Origin: Pseudoduganella rivuli
Lineage (GTDB): Bacteria; Pseudomonadota; Gammaproteobacteria; Burkholderiales; Burkholderiaceae_D
Assembly: GCF_009674485.1 (NCBI RefSeq)
Contig: NZ_WKJJ01000032.1
Coordinates: forward strand, 1 to 64,000
Length of the DNA: 64,000 nucleotides
Direction of reading: 5' to 3'
This document shows, one piece after another, positions 16,355-25,507 of the stretch (position 1 is its first letter; every line of letters starts with the position of its first letter). A program made the translations under genes and the position numbers. Under the pieces are notes generated by a model. It was not told where the DNA came from, ran no database searches, and was given only the letters and a program-made list of their open reading frames with translations.

Positions 16355-17512
16355 ATGGCCAGATATGAAACGCCAGCCGTCGTGCTGGGTGGGGGATTGA
16401 ATGCATTGGGCATCGTGCGCAGCCTGGGCAGCGCAGGGGTGCCGGTCATCGTCGTCGACAGCGACCCTACTGCGCCCGCCATGCGGTCGCGCCACGGGCG
16501 CAAGGTGCAGTGCCAGGCGCTGGAAGGCGAGCCCCTGTTCGCCACGCTCGATGAGCTGGCGCGCGGCTTCGGCAAACCCGTGCCGCTGTTCCTGACGGAA
16601 GAAAAAACCGTGGTGTCCGTGTCGGAACAGCGTGAGCGCCTGGCCGGCCGCTACCTGGTGCGCCTGCCGGAACACGAGCGCCTGCTGGCGCTGATGCACA
16701 AGCAGGGTTTCCAGGAACTGGCCGAAGCCTGCCATTCCGCCGTGCCGCGCGCCGTGCGCCTGGCGGGCCTGGAAGACTTGCCGAAAATCGAAGCCTTGAC
16801 GTATCCGTGCGTGCTGAAGCCCAGCGAAAAAAGCTACGAATACGGCGCGAAATTCAAGAAGGCGTACAAGATGATGTCGGCCGAAGAGGCGGCGAAACAG
16901 TACCGTGAAATCCACCCGGTGCTGGCTGACATGATCGTGCAGGAATGGATCGAAGGCAGCGATTCGGAAATCTATTTCTGCCTGCAATACATCGGCGCCG
17001 ATGGCGAACCGTGCGCGTCGTTCACGGGCCGCAAAATCCGTTCGTGGCCGCCCCGCATCGGCGGCACGGCCAGTTGCACGGCCGCATGGGAAGAAGACCG
17101 CGAACTGGCCGCCATGACCACCCGCTTCTTCCGCGACGTGGGCTTCACGGGCATGGGCAGCATGGAATACAAGCGCGACCTGCGCGACAACAAGTTCTAC
17201 ATGGTGGAGCCGACAGTGGCGCGCACCGACTTCCAGGAAGAAGTGGCGTCCATCAACGGCGTCAACCTGCCGCTGGCCGCCTATTGCTATGAACTGGGCC
17301 TGCCGCAGGCGGCGCCGCAAAAGCCGGCCGTGCCCCGGATCTGGCGCGACCCGCAGGCGGACCGCTGGTCGCAGCAGGAAAGCCAGGATGGCCCCGATGC
17401 GCGCTCGCAATCGCACGCCATCTATGACGCGTACTTCCGCTGGAACGATCCGGTGCCGGGCATCGACCTGTTCGTCCATCGCGTGAAGAGCAAGCTGGGC
17501 CTGGCGGGCTGA
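16355..17512 (+). CDS. ATP-grasp ligase
   Basis: A 385-residue cytoplasmic protein. It opens with a nucleotide-fold segment (PAVVLGGGLNALGIVRSLG), and the middle has ATP-grasp features: YPCVLKPSEKSYEYG (phosphate-binding Lys), VQEWIEGSDSEIYF, and a C-terminal metal-binding segment MGSMEYKRDLRDNKFYMVEP with acidic ligands. Relatives join a carboxylate to an amine or thiol, and those in exopolysaccharide loci probably amidate or acylate sugar precursors. The start follows GAGGAG by 4 nt. It sits between the flippase and an aminotransferase with almost no gaps, so its product probably enters the same glycan. The exact substrate cannot be read. Confidence 0.75.
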   Translation: MARYETPAVVLGGGLNALGIVRSLGSAGVPVIVVDSDPTAPAMRSRHGRKVQCQALEGEPLFATLDELARGFGKPVPLFLTEEKTVVSVSEQRERLAGRYLVRLPEHERLLALMHKQGFQELAEACHSAVPRAVRLAGLEDLPKIEALTYPCVLKPSEKSYEYGAKFKKAYKMMSAEEAAKQYREIHPVLADMIVQEWIEGSDSEIYFCLQYIGADGEPCASFTGRKIRSWPPRIGGTASCTAAWEEDRELAAMTTRFFRDVGFTGMGSMEYKRDLRDNKFYMVEPTVARTDFQEEVASINGVNLPLAAYCYELGLPQAAPQKPAVPRIWRDPQADRWSQQESQDGPDARSQSHAIYDAYFRWNDPVPGIDLFVHRVKSKLGLAG

Positions 17513-17514
17513 CC

Positions 17515-18717
17515 ATGCATGCGATTTCATATGCGGACTGGTCCGGCGCGGAATACCGCGCCGCGCTGCGCTGCATCGCCACGGGCCGGGTGGCCAACGG
17601 TGGCAAGATCGCATTGCTGGCGCAGCGCCTGGCCGCGCTGTATGCGCCATCGTCCGTGTATCCGGTGAATTTCGGCCATACGGCGATCCGCATGGCGCTG
17701 GCGCTGTTTGCGCAGCGTACTTCCGGCAGCGGCCGCACTGAAGTCGTGATTCCCCGCTATATCTGTCCCAGCGTCGTGCAGTCGGTGCAGGGGGCGGGAC
17801 TGACGCCGGTCATGGCCGGCGTCGGCACGGACCTGAATCTGACGGCGGAAAGCGTCCAGGCCGTGCTGGGGCCGCGCACGCTGGCCGTCATCGCTCCCCA
17901 TATGTTCGGCTGCCCGGCCGATATCGGCGCCATCGAACGCGTGTGCCGTGCGGCCGGCGTGTGGCTGATCGACGACGCGGCGCAAGTGGTGGGCATTGCC
18001 CGCGACGGGCGCCAGCTGGGAACGTTCGGCGATATCGGCATCGTCAGTTTTGCACAATCGAAAACCGTGGTGGCGGGCGTGCGGGGCGCGGGCGGCCTGC
18101 TGCTGGTGAATAACCATGAACTGGATGCGCCGTTGCGCGCGCAATGGCAGGCGCTGGCGCCCGCGCGGGGCCGCCTGCACGCGCTGGTGTTTTTCCTGTT
18201 TAACCACGTGTGGAAACGCCGGGCCGGCAACATTGGCTATTATTTCACCCGTATGGCAGGCATGCTGGGCTTTCATCCCCGCCAGTACGATGAAAATGCG
18301 AAGATCAGCAACCTCGACGCGGCGCTGGCGCTGGCGCAACTGGGCCGGCTGGAACCCTTGAAAAAAGCCCGCATCGCCGTGGTGGAAGCGTACCAGCGCG
18401 CGCTGGCCGCCGTACCCGGGGTGACCATGCCACAATATGCGCCGGGACGTTACCTGGCGCGCGTGATGGTGGCGCTGCCGCCGCACGTGGATGTCGCCGC
18501 GTTGCGCGCGCGCCTGAAGGTGCTGGGCGTGGAAACGCGGACCGGCTATCCGGCGCCCGCGGGCAACAGTGGAGATGATGCGTGGATGGGCCGCCTGGTT
18601 GGCTTGCCGTTCCGCGCGGGGATGGATAAGGAAGAAGTGGACCAGGTTTGCGGCCTGTTGCGGCAAGCCCTGGAATCAACCAGTCAGATTGGGAAATCAG
18701 CAAATGAAGCACATTAG
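17515..18717 (+). CDS. DegT/DnrJ/EryC1-type PLP aminotransferase
   Basis: A 400-residue PLP-dependent enzyme of the sugar aminotransferase family. Visible features are the substrate/cofactor loop NFGHTAIRMAL, PHMFGCPADIGAIE, the Asp of WLIDDAAQVVG that contacts the pyridine ring, and the Schiff-base Lys in SFAQSKTVVAGVRGAGG. The conventional role is transamination of a keto-sugar nucleotide. It starts 2 bp after the ATP-grasp gene and overlaps the next gene by 14 nt, so it belongs to the same operon. The combination suggests an amino sugar that is then acylated by the ATP-grasp enzyme; this is inference. Confidence 0.8.
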   Translation: MHAISYADWSGAEYRAALRCIATGRVANGGKIALLAQRLAALYAPSSVYPVNFGHTAIRMALALFAQRTSGSGRTEVVIPRYICPSVVQSVQGAGLTPVMAGVGTDLNLTAESVQAVLGPRTLAVIAPHMFGCPADIGAIERVCRAAGVWLIDDAAQVVGIARDGRQLGTFGDIGIVSFAQSKTVVAGVRGAGGLLLVNNHELDAPLRAQWQALAPARGRLHALVFFLFNHVWKRRAGNIGYYFTRMAGMLGFHPRQYDENAKISNLDAALALAQLGRLEPLKKARIAVVEAYQRALAAVPGVTMPQYAPGRYLARVMVALPPHVDVAALRARLKVLGVETRTGYPAPAGNSGDDAWMGRLVGLPFRAGMDKEEVDQVCGLLRQALESTSQIGKSANEAH

Positions 18718-19855
18718 GCAGTTGGTCAAGGATAGCCTGGGCATGACGCCGCAGCCGGTGAATTCCATCGAAACCCATTTGCGCGAAGCGGCCGAATGGC
18801 TGCTGCGCGCGCAGGCCGGCACGCCGGACGACGGCGTGGCGCACAGCTATAACGTACAAACCAGGAGCTGGGCAGCGTCGTATCCGGAAACCACCGGCTA
18901 CGTCATTCCCACCCTGCTGGAATATGCGAAGTACTATGACGCGCCCCGCTTCAAGGAAGCGGCGCTGAAAATGACGGACTGGGAATGCGACATCCAGATG
19001 GAAGATGGCGGCGTGCGCGCCGGCACCATGGATGCGCCGATCGTCGCGCCCACGATTTTCAATACGGGACAGGCGCTGTTCGGCTGGGCCAAGGCGTACC
19101 AGGACACCGGCAGCGAGCGTTACAAGCAATCGCTGATCCGCGCGTCGGACTGGCTGGTCGATGCGATGGACGACGATGGCGCGTGGCGCCGTTTTGCTTC
19201 GCCGTTCACCACCTCCAAGCTGAACAGCTACAACACCCGCACCGCGTTTGGCCTGGTGCGCGCGGCGCAGGCGCTGGGCAACGACGAGCGCTACCTCGCG
19301 GCCGCCGTGAAAAACGTGGAATGGGCGCTGAGCCGCGCCGAGCCGAATGGCTGGCTGCCGGACAATTGCCTGCTGGCGCGCGACAACAAGGCCGCGCTGA
19401 CGCACACCATCGCGTATTCGATCCGCGGCTTGCTGGAAGTGGGCGTGGCGACCGGCCGTGACCAGTTCGTCGAGCACGCGCTGGGAATGGCGAAGCACGT
19501 CGCGAAACTGCAGCGTGCGGATGGCGCGCTGAACGCGCTGTACCTGCCAAACTGGGAAACCTGCGTCAAATGGTCGTGCGTCACGGGCAATTCGCAAATG
19601 GCCATCAACTGGCTGCGCCTGGCGCAAATCACCGGCGACAAGTCGCTGATCGAGCATGCCAAGCGCGCGAACCGCTTCAACATGAGCATCCAGGATATCG
19701 CGACGGACGACTTGAACGTGCGCGGCGCCATGAAGGGATCGCATCCGATCAATGGCGAATACATCAAGTGGCGCTATCCGAACTGGGCCACCAAGTTCTT
19801 CATGGATGGCCTGATGCTGGAACAGCAGTTCGACCGCATCGACAATATCGGTTGA
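18704..19855 (+). CDS. Alpha/alpha-toroid protein, possible glycan-active enzyme
   Basis: A 383-residue protein without a signal peptide. It is rich in helical hairpins with repeated A-x-x-W-L and G-W-A-x-A segments separated by Gly-Asp/Asn turns (EWLLRAQ, SYPETTGYVIPTLLEYA, DWLVDAMDDDGAW, NTRTAFGLVRAA), the look of the six-hairpin or prenyltransferase-like toroid fold. Relatives include unsaturated glycuronyl hydrolases and uncharacterised polysaccharide-cluster proteins. I see no unambiguous catalytic pair, so hydrolase, lyase or scaffold all remain possible. It is the last gene of the flippase operon and converges on the TetR gene with a 15-bp gap. Confidence 0.65.
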   Translation: MKHIRQLVKDSLGMTPQPVNSIETHLREAAEWLLRAQAGTPDDGVAHSYNVQTRSWAASYPETTGYVIPTLLEYAKYYDAPRFKEAALKMTDWECDIQMEDGGVRAGTMDAPIVAPTIFNTGQALFGWAKAYQDTGSERYKQSLIRASDWLVDAMDDDGAWRRFASPFTTSKLNSYNTRTAFGLVRAAQALGNDERYLAAAVKNVEWALSRAEPNGWLPDNCLLARDNKAALTHTIAYSIRGLLEVGVATGRDQFVEHALGMAKHVAKLQRADGALNALYLPNWETCVKWSCVTGNSQMAINWLRLAQITGDKSLIEHAKRANRFNMSIQDIATDDLNVRGAMKGSHPINGEYIKWRYPNWATKFFMDGLMLEQQFDRIDNIG

Positions 19856-19870
19856 AGCCCGGGCGGCCGG

Positions 19871-20497
19871 TCAGGAGGTGCCGAAGGCGATGCGCTGGAT
19901 GGCGGCCGCCATTTCCTGCTGCAGCCCGGCCAGTTCCTCATGCCGGGGCCGGGTTTCCGCAATGAAGACCATGCCCCCGATCAGTTGCGACACGATCAGC
20001 GCGGCGCGCAAGTCGCATTGCGCGGGCGCCATGTGCGGATCGATGTCGCGGATCAGGCGCCGCAGATTTTTGCGCGCCCGCGTCAGCATGTTGTCGAACA
20101 CGTGCGACGCCACCGGATGGCGGTTGGCCAGCGCCGCCACTTCAAACAGCAATCCGCTCTGCATCTGGCCTGCCAGCGTCCCCACGAAATAATCGATCAC
20201 GGCGCTGAAGCGCAGTTGCGGCGACTCCGTACCGGCCGCGATGCGGTCCATGTCGGCTTGGTAATGCATCAGGGTTTGTTCCAGCAGCGCTTCGATCAGC
20301 GCGTCGCGGCTCGGGTAATAGTGCTGTACGTTCGACAGGCTGACACCGACCCGCTGGGCGATGCTGCGCATCGACAGCGCCGCATAGCCTTCCGTGGCGA
20401 GGAGGATGCGGGCCGCTTCCATGATGGCGGCCGACCGCTCGTAACCCTTGGTGGTGGTGTTGGATTCCTTGCCGCGCAAGGGACGTTTCGTGTTCAT
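19871..20497 (-). CDS. TetR-family transcriptional regulator
   Basis: A 208-residue regulator. The N-terminal helix-turn-helix is clear: AARILLATEGYAALSMRSIA, then the GVSLSNVQHYYPSRDALI recognition region. The C-terminal two thirds are helical and divergent, as expected for ligand binding. The start at 20497 is preferred; the frame stays open to 20563 but without good initiation signals. It is divergent from the hybrid sensor kinase gene, so it may control itself and that gene through the inverted repeats in the 180-bp gap. The ligand is unknown. Confidence 0.85.
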   Translation of the reverse strand: MNTKRPLRGKESNTTTKGYERSAAIMEAARILLATEGYAALSMRSIAQRVGVSLSNVQHYYPSRDALIEALLEQTLMHYQADMDRIAAGTESPQLRFSAVIDYFVGTLAGQMQSGLLFEVAALANRHPVASHVFDNMLTRARKNLRRLIRDIDPHMAPAQCDLRAALIVSQLIGGMVFIAETRPRHEELAGLQQEMAAAIQRIAFGTS

Positions 20498-20587
20498 AGC
20501 CGCAATTATAGGGTGCCGGGACAGGGTGCCCGAAATGCACGCCAGGTCACTGAGCGTGTACACAGGTCACCGGTGTGAGTCCCGGAC

Positions 20588-20662
20588 GCGACAGTAACCG
20601 TTTTGTAACCAGTATTTTTAACTGTCGCCACCCGGTGATTGATGTAGGATGGGTCCTACATC
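20588..20662. promoter_or_regulatory. Two inverted repeats between divergent regulator genes
   Basis: GCGACAGT (20588-20595) pairs with ACTGTCGC (20621-20628). Closer to the kinase gene, GATGTAGGA (20641-20649), a 4-nt loop and TCCTACATC (20654-20662) form a perfect 9-bp hairpin ending 14 bp before the kinase start. They may be operator sites for the TetR protein or an RNA hairpin limiting kinase translation. Confidence 0.45.
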
Positions 20663-20676
20663 TTTGTAGGCGGGTT

Positions 20677-23600
20677 ATGCACGCAGTTTCTGTTCTCTGG
20701 ATGCGCTTGGGCCGCGCGTTGTTACCGCTGGCGTTCATGGCGTGCACGCTGCATGCCGGGCCGGTTGCGGCCCAGGGGGACGAGCGGGCCGTGCTGAGCG
20801 ATGCGGAGCAGGCCTGGGTGCGCGCCCACCCGGTGGTGACGCTGGCGGTCGACCAGAACAATCCCCCGCTGAACTTCCGCCGCGAAGATGCCGACGCCGC
20901 ATCGTTTGGCGGCGCCTCCATTGATTATGCCAACCTGATCGCCCGCAAAACGGGCCTGACGGTGCGCTATACCGGCTCGACCTGGGATGAAGCGCTGAAT
21001 AAAGCCATGGCGCACGAGGTCGATGGCGTGATGGGCGCGCGCGAACGGCCGGAACGCAAGGCCCGCCTGAATTTCACGGCGCCCTACCTGGAATTCCCGA
21101 TCGCCATGGCGGTGCCGCCGCAGATGCCGGAAGTGCGCACGCTCTCGGATTTCGGCAAACGCCGTATCGCGGTGGTCAAAAATACCGTGCGCATTCCCGT
21201 GCTGCGCTCGCGCTGCCCGGAATGCGTGCTGGTTGAAGTGGACACGCCGGCCGATGGCGTGGCGCGCGTGCAGCGCAATGAAGCGGATGGTTTCTTTGAC
21301 GATTTGCCCGTGGTGCAGCGGCACCTGGCGCAGGGCGGCGTCAAGCTGAAAATCGGCCTGCTGTATTACTACTCGGAAGCGGCCACCGTCCGCTTCGCGC
21401 TGCGCAACGATGAATCGCTGCTGCACACGATATTCGACAAGGGCCTGGCGGCGATCCGTCCCGACGAACATGCGCTGATCCGCGCGCGCTGGCTGACGGC
21501 GGCCGAAGGCATCCCGGTGCAGCGCGACTTGCCGCTCAGCGAAGCGCAGCGCGCATGGCTGGGCGGCCACCAGACCATCCGTATCGGCTACGACACGCAT
21601 CGTACGCCGATCGAATGGAAAGGCGACGATGGCGCGCCGCGCGGGATATCGATTGAATTCATGCGCCGCGTCGAGCAAATGCTGGGCGTACGCTTTGAAT
21701 TGCTGCCCTACGACGGCCTGACCGCGCTGCTCGATGCGATGCAGCGGCGCGAAGTGGACATGATTGCTTCCGCCGCGCAGGCGACGGCCCGGCAGGGATA
21801 CCTGCGGTTTTCCGAACCGTATATCAGCACGCCGGTGGTGCTGTTTTCCGCCGTCGGGGCGTCGCCGCCCAGCCTGGCGAACCTGACGGGCAGGAAAGTC
21901 GCCGTGATCCACCGCACGTCGCTGGACGAGTGGATGCAGCGCGAATGGCCGGGCGTGGTGCGAGTGCCGGTGGCCAGCGTGAAGGAGGCGGTGGGCTTGC
22001 TGCGCAAGGGGGAGGCCCAGGCCTACGCGGGGGCGCTGCTGACAGCGTCGCACCAGATGATGGAAATGGGCGCCAACGATATCCGCGTGGCCGGTGAAAC
22101 GGATTACACGTACCAGTTCCGTGTCGGCGTGCGTTCCGACTGGCCGGAACTGGTGGCGATGCTGGACCAGGCGCTGGCGGCGATTCCCCGGGCCGAGCGC
22201 GACAGCTTCCGCCAGAAGTGGGCCAACATCACGTATGCGCGGGAAATCGATTACCGCCCGCTGGGTGCGCTGCTGGCCGCCATCGTCGTGGCCACGGCCT
22301 TCATCGTGCAATTGCGGGTCATGGTCAAGCGCCGCACTGCCGACCTGGAGCGGGAAGTGGCCACGCGGCGTTCGCGGGAAGAGGAATTGCAGCATTACCG
22401 GCTGCACTTGCAGGAACTGGTCGACGCCAGGACCAGGGAACTGGCGTCCGCCAAGGAAGACGCGGTGGCGGCCAACCGCGCGAAAAGCGTGTTCCTGTCG
22501 AACATGAGCCATGAGTTGCGCACGCCGCTGAACGCCATCCTGGGCTTTTCCGAGTTGCTGCGCCATGAAGACAACGTGACGGTACCGCAGCGCAAGACGC
22601 TCGACCTGATCAACCGCAGCGGTGAAAACCTGTTGTCGCTGATCAATGACGTGCTGGACATGTCGAAGATCGAAGCGGAGCGTTCCATCGTGGACCGGGC
22701 GCCGTTCGACGTGGCGGTCATGTGCCAGGACATTGCCGCCCTGATGGCGGTGCGGGCCCACGACAAGGGATTGCAACTGGTGCTGGAGCTGGGCGAACCG
22801 CTGGTCTCCGTGCTGCATGGCGATGAAACCAAGTTGCGCCAGTGCGTGCTGAACCTGATCGGCAATGCCATCAAATTCACGGAGCAGGGCGGCGTCACGC
22901 TGCGCGCCGCCACGGCGGAGCGGGGCGGCGACATCGCTGCGCTGGTGATTGAAGTGGAAGACAGCGGTGTCGGCATCAGCGCGGCGGACCAGGAGCGCGT
23001 GTTCGAACCGTTCGTGCAGGTGGACCGCGCCCGTGCCCAGGAAGGCACCGGCCTCGGCTTGTCGATCACGCGCAAGCTGGTGGAATTGATGGGTGGCGCG
23101 CTGACGTTGAGCAGTACGCCGGGGCGGGGTTCGTGTTTCCGCATCGACCTGCCCATGCAGCGCGCTTCGCTGCAAGCGCCGCAGGTGCGCTCGGAGCGGC
23201 AGGGGCGCGTGGAGCGGGTGGCGCCGGGCCAGCCCGCGTACCGCATCCTGGTGGCGGAAGACCAGATGCAAAACTGGCTGCTGTTGCAGCGGCTGCTGGA
23301 AGACGCGGGGCTCGATGTGCGAGTCGCCACCAATGGGCAGGCAGCGTTGGAACAGTTCGAAGCGTGGCATCCGCATTTCATCTGGATGGATAACCGCATG
23401 CCCGTCATGAGCGGCATCGAGGCGACGCGCCGCATCCGCGCGCTGCCGGGCGGCGCGGAAGTGAAAATCGTGGCGGTGACGGCGTCCGCGTTCCAGGACG
23501 AACGCGATGAAGTGATGGAGTCGGGCATGGATGATTTCATCCGCAAGCCTTACCGCCGCGAAGAAATCTTCGAATGCCTGGAGCGCCACCTGGGCTTGCG

Positions 23601-23898
23601 GTTCGTGCGTGCCGGCGGCGACAACCCCGGCCTGGACGCCGACATCGAGAACGGTCCGGCGGAGCAGGCGCCGGCGCTGGCGCCGGCCGACCTGGCGGTG
23701 CTGCCGGCCGACGTGCGCGCCGCACTGCGGCTGGCCGTCGTCAGCCTGGACCAGCATGCGCTGTCGGACATCGTATCCGGCCTGGACGCGCAGGCGCCCC
23801 GCGTGGCGCAAGGCGTGCGCGAGATGGTGGCGGCGGCGCGCTACCGGGAATTGTGTGCACTGCTCGATACGGCATCGGCCGCCATGCCTGCGCAGTAA
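20677..23898 (+). CDS. Hybrid sensor histidine kinase with two solute-binding sensor domains
   Basis: A 1073-residue membrane protein. In order it has a signal peptide (to about 33), two periplasmic SBP_bac_3-type domains (about 45-275 and 290-515, each with a V-T/I-x-x-x-x-D-x-x-x-P-x-x-F/W opening), one membrane helix (about 530-550), a coiled-coil linker, and a HisKA domain with phosphoacceptor His612 in NMSHELRTPLN. The ATPase follows (N box NLIGNAIKFTE, G boxes DSGVGIS and GTGLGLSI), then a receiver domain with Asp905 in WMDNRMP. Tandem SBP_3 sensors resemble BvgS/EvgS-type kinases and suggest sensing of amino acids or similar small molecules. No response regulator with an output domain lies next to it. 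The start at 20677 precedes a better signal peptide than upstream options; ATG 20701 is also possible. Confidence 0.85.
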   Translation: MHAVSVLWMRLGRALLPLAFMACTLHAGPVAAQGDERAVLSDAEQAWVRAHPVVTLAVDQNNPPLNFRREDADAASFGGASIDYANLIARKTGLTVRYTGSTWDEALNKAMAHEVDGVMGARERPERKARLNFTAPYLEFPIAMAVPPQMPEVRTLSDFGKRRIAVVKNTVRIPVLRSRCPECVLVEVDTPADGVARVQRNEADGFFDDLPVVQRHLAQGGVKLKIGLLYYYSEAATVRFALRNDESLLHTIFDKGLAAIRPDEHALIRARWLTAAEGIPVQRDLPLSEAQRAWLGGHQTIRIGYDTHRTPIEWKGDDGAPRGISIEFMRRVEQMLGVRFELLPYDGLTALLDAMQRREVDMIASAAQATARQGYLRFSEPYISTPVVLFSAVGASPPSLANLTGRKVAVIHRTSLDEWMQREWPGVVRVPVASVKEAVGLLRKGEAQAYAGALLTASHQMMEMGANDIRVAGETDYTYQFRVGVRSDWPELVAMLDQALAAIPRAERDSFRQKWANITYAREIDYRPLGALLAAIVVATAFIVQLRVMVKRRTADLEREVATRRSREEELQHYRLHLQELVDARTRELASAKEDAVAANRAKSVFLSNMSHELRTPLNAILGFSELLRHEDNVTVPQRKTLDLINRSGENLLSLINDVLDMSKIEAERSIVDRAPFDVAVMCQDIAALMAVRAHDKGLQLVLELGEPLVSVLHGDETKLRQCVLNLIGNAIKFTEQGGVTLRAATAERGGDIAALVIEVEDSGVGISAADQERVFEPFVQVDRARAQEGTGLGLSITRKLVELMGGALTLSSTPGRGSCFRIDLPMQRASLQAPQVRSERQGRVERVAPGQPAYRILVAEDQMQNWLLLQRLLEDAGLDVRVATNGQAALEQFEAWHPHFIWMDNRMPVMSGIEATRRIRALPGGAEVKIVAVTASAFQDERDEVMESGMDDFIRKPYRREEIFECLERHLGLRFVRAGGDNPGLDADIENGPAEQAPALAPADLAVLPADVRAALRLAVVSLDQHALSDIVSGLDAQAPRVAQGVREMVAAARYRELCALLDTASAAMPAQ

Positions 23899-23996
23899 TG
23901 TCCGGGCGCAGGTTTCTGACGTACAATCTCAGGCATCTCCGGGCGGGTACTGTCGACCCAATGCACCGGCCACGCGGACAGAGTCAGGACAGTTTC

Positions 23997-24134
23997 ATGG
24001 AAAGCGCATTGTGGGCCCTCAACATCGTGGCCGTATGTATCTTGTGCATTTGGGCCTTGCGCGAAGACCAGCCGCCCAAGGATGCGCCCAAAGAGCCGTC
24101 CGCGCCGGGCCGCAAACCGTCTGAACGCAAGTAA
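23997..24134 (+). CDS. 45-residue single-pass membrane protein
   Basis: MESALWALNIVAVCILCIWA forms one N-terminal membrane helix, followed by a charged Pro/Lys/Arg/Glu-rich tail of about 25 residues. An AGGACAG site lies just upstream, and the stop is 5 bp before the O-antigen ligase start, so it is likely co-translated with the ligase. I do not recognise a family. It could be a small partner or stability factor of the ligase. It overlaps no other credible gene. Confidence 0.5.
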   Translation: MESALWALNIVAVCILCIWALREDQPPKDAPKEPSAPGRKPSERK

Positions 24135-24139
24135 TCCGC

Positions 24140-25507
24140 ATGCGCGACCTTATTTTCCTGACACTCCTGCCGGTTATCCTGTATTGCATGGCCAAGCGCC
24201 CGTTTATCGCGCTCGGCATGTGGATCTGGACCGCGCTGTTTTTCCCCAATGCATGGATGTACGGACTGGGCAACACCATCCGCTACAACCTGATGTTTGC
24301 CGGGATTACCATCTTTGGCTACCTGGTCCAGAAAGACAAGCCGCCGACCCGCTGGGGCGCCATTGGTACGCTGGTCACGATCTTTTTCCTGTGGACTTGT
24401 ATGTCCAGCCTGCTGGGGACGGGGAACCCGGTGGACGTCATGGACCGCTGGACGTATCTGCTGAAGATCGTTGTACTGTTTTATTTCGTGAACCTGATCG
24501 TCGCCAAGAAACTGCACGTGGACTTTTTCCTGTGGAGCGTGGTGTTTTCGGTGGGCTTCTTTGCCGCGCTGGAAGGGTTGAAATTCCTGGGGAGCGGCGG
24601 CGGCCACAAGATCGAAGGCTTGCCGGGGCACGTGCTGGGTGACCGCAATGAATTGTCGGTGGCCTTCGTGATCCTGTTGCCGATCTGTTATTACCTGTTG
24701 ACGGAGTTCGGCAAGCGTAGCCACATCATCAAATGGGGCATGCTGGGACTGATGGGACTGATTGTCATGTCGATCATTGGCACGCAGTCGCGGGGCGGCA
24801 TGATCGCGCTGACGGGCCTGTTCATTTACATGTTCATCAAGAGCGACCGCAAGATACCGCTGGCGATCCTGGCGGGGGTGCTGATCTTTGTGGCGTCGTA
24901 TTTCATCAGTGAAGAATGGGCGCAGCGCATGGACACCATCGGCAACGCCGGCAAGGACGATTCCTTCATGGGCCGCGTCGTCGCGTGGAAACTGAGCTTT
25001 ATTGTCGCCGTCCACAATCCCATTTTTGGCGGCGGCTTCAAGGTCATCGAGTACTGGCCCAACTGGCAAGCCCTGAGCCAGGAATTTGATTCATTCCCCT
25101 TCTTTTATACGGGCGAAGCGCGGCCGGATCCGAAAGGCACGCACGCCGCGCACAGTATTTATTTCCAGCTGCTGGGCGAGCACGGTTTCGCTGGGCTGGC
25201 GATTTACCTGTCCTTCATCGTGGTGGCCTTCCGCAAGGCAGGCAATCTGTCGCGCCGGGCCCGGCAGCATGTCGAGACCGCCTGGATGGGGACGCTCGGC
25301 ACCATGCTGCAATTGTGTATTTACTCGTTTTGCCTGGGGGCGGCCGCCCTCAGTTTTGCGTACTTCGACTTGATGTTCGGCTTGCTGGCGCTGATCCAGG
25401 TGATGGATTCCCGCATCCTGCCGGCCCAGCTGGCGGCGATCGAGAGCGCCAGGGCGGCGGTGGCGCCCGCCACACCCGCGCCGGTCAAAGCAGTGCGCGC
25501 ACGATGA
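24140..25507 (+). CDS. XrtA-associated O-antigen ligase/polymerase family protein
   Basis: A 455-residue polytopic membrane protein with about ten helices, of the Wzy/WaaL (O-antigen ligase) superfamily. It matches the subgroup linked to exosortase A loci (putative O-glycosylation ligase, TIGR03097-like) by the FFPNAWMYG opening and the MSIIGTQSRGGMIAL segment; the large extracytoplasmic loop contains FGGGFKVIEYWPNW and a His-Ser motif (HAAHSIYFQLLGEHG), typical of catalytic loops in the family. It would either polymerise repeat units or transfer the glycan to a protein or lipid. It overlaps the acyltransferase gene by 4 nt (ATGA). Confidence 0.8.
   Translation: MRDLIFLTLLPVILYCMAKRPFIALGMWIWTALFFPNAWMYGLGNTIRYNLMFAGITIFGYLVQKDKPPTRWGAIGTLVTIFFLWTCMSSLLGTGNPVDVMDRWTYLLKIVVLFYFVNLIVAKKLHVDFFLWSVVFSVGFFAALEGLKFLGSGGGHKIEGLPGHVLGDRNELSVAFVILLPICYYLLTEFGKRSHIIKWGMLGLMGLIVMSIIGTQSRGGMIALTGLFIYMFIKSDRKIPLAILAGVLIFVASYFISEEWAQRMDTIGNAGKDDSFMGRVVAWKLSFIVAVHNPIFGGGFKVIEYWPNWQALSQEFDSFPFFYTGEARPDPKGTHAAHSIYFQLLGEHGFAGLAIYLSFIVVAFRKAGNLSRRARQHVETAWMGTLGTMLQLCIYSFCLGAAALSFAYFDLMFGLLALIQVMDSRILPAQLAAIESARAAVAPATPAPVKAVRAR

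Noticed and set aside
20722..23811. A 1029-codon open frame antisense to the hybrid kinase
   Set aside because: It mirrors the kinase codon pattern of a high-GC gene and is His/Arg/Gln-rich without domains; a shadow.
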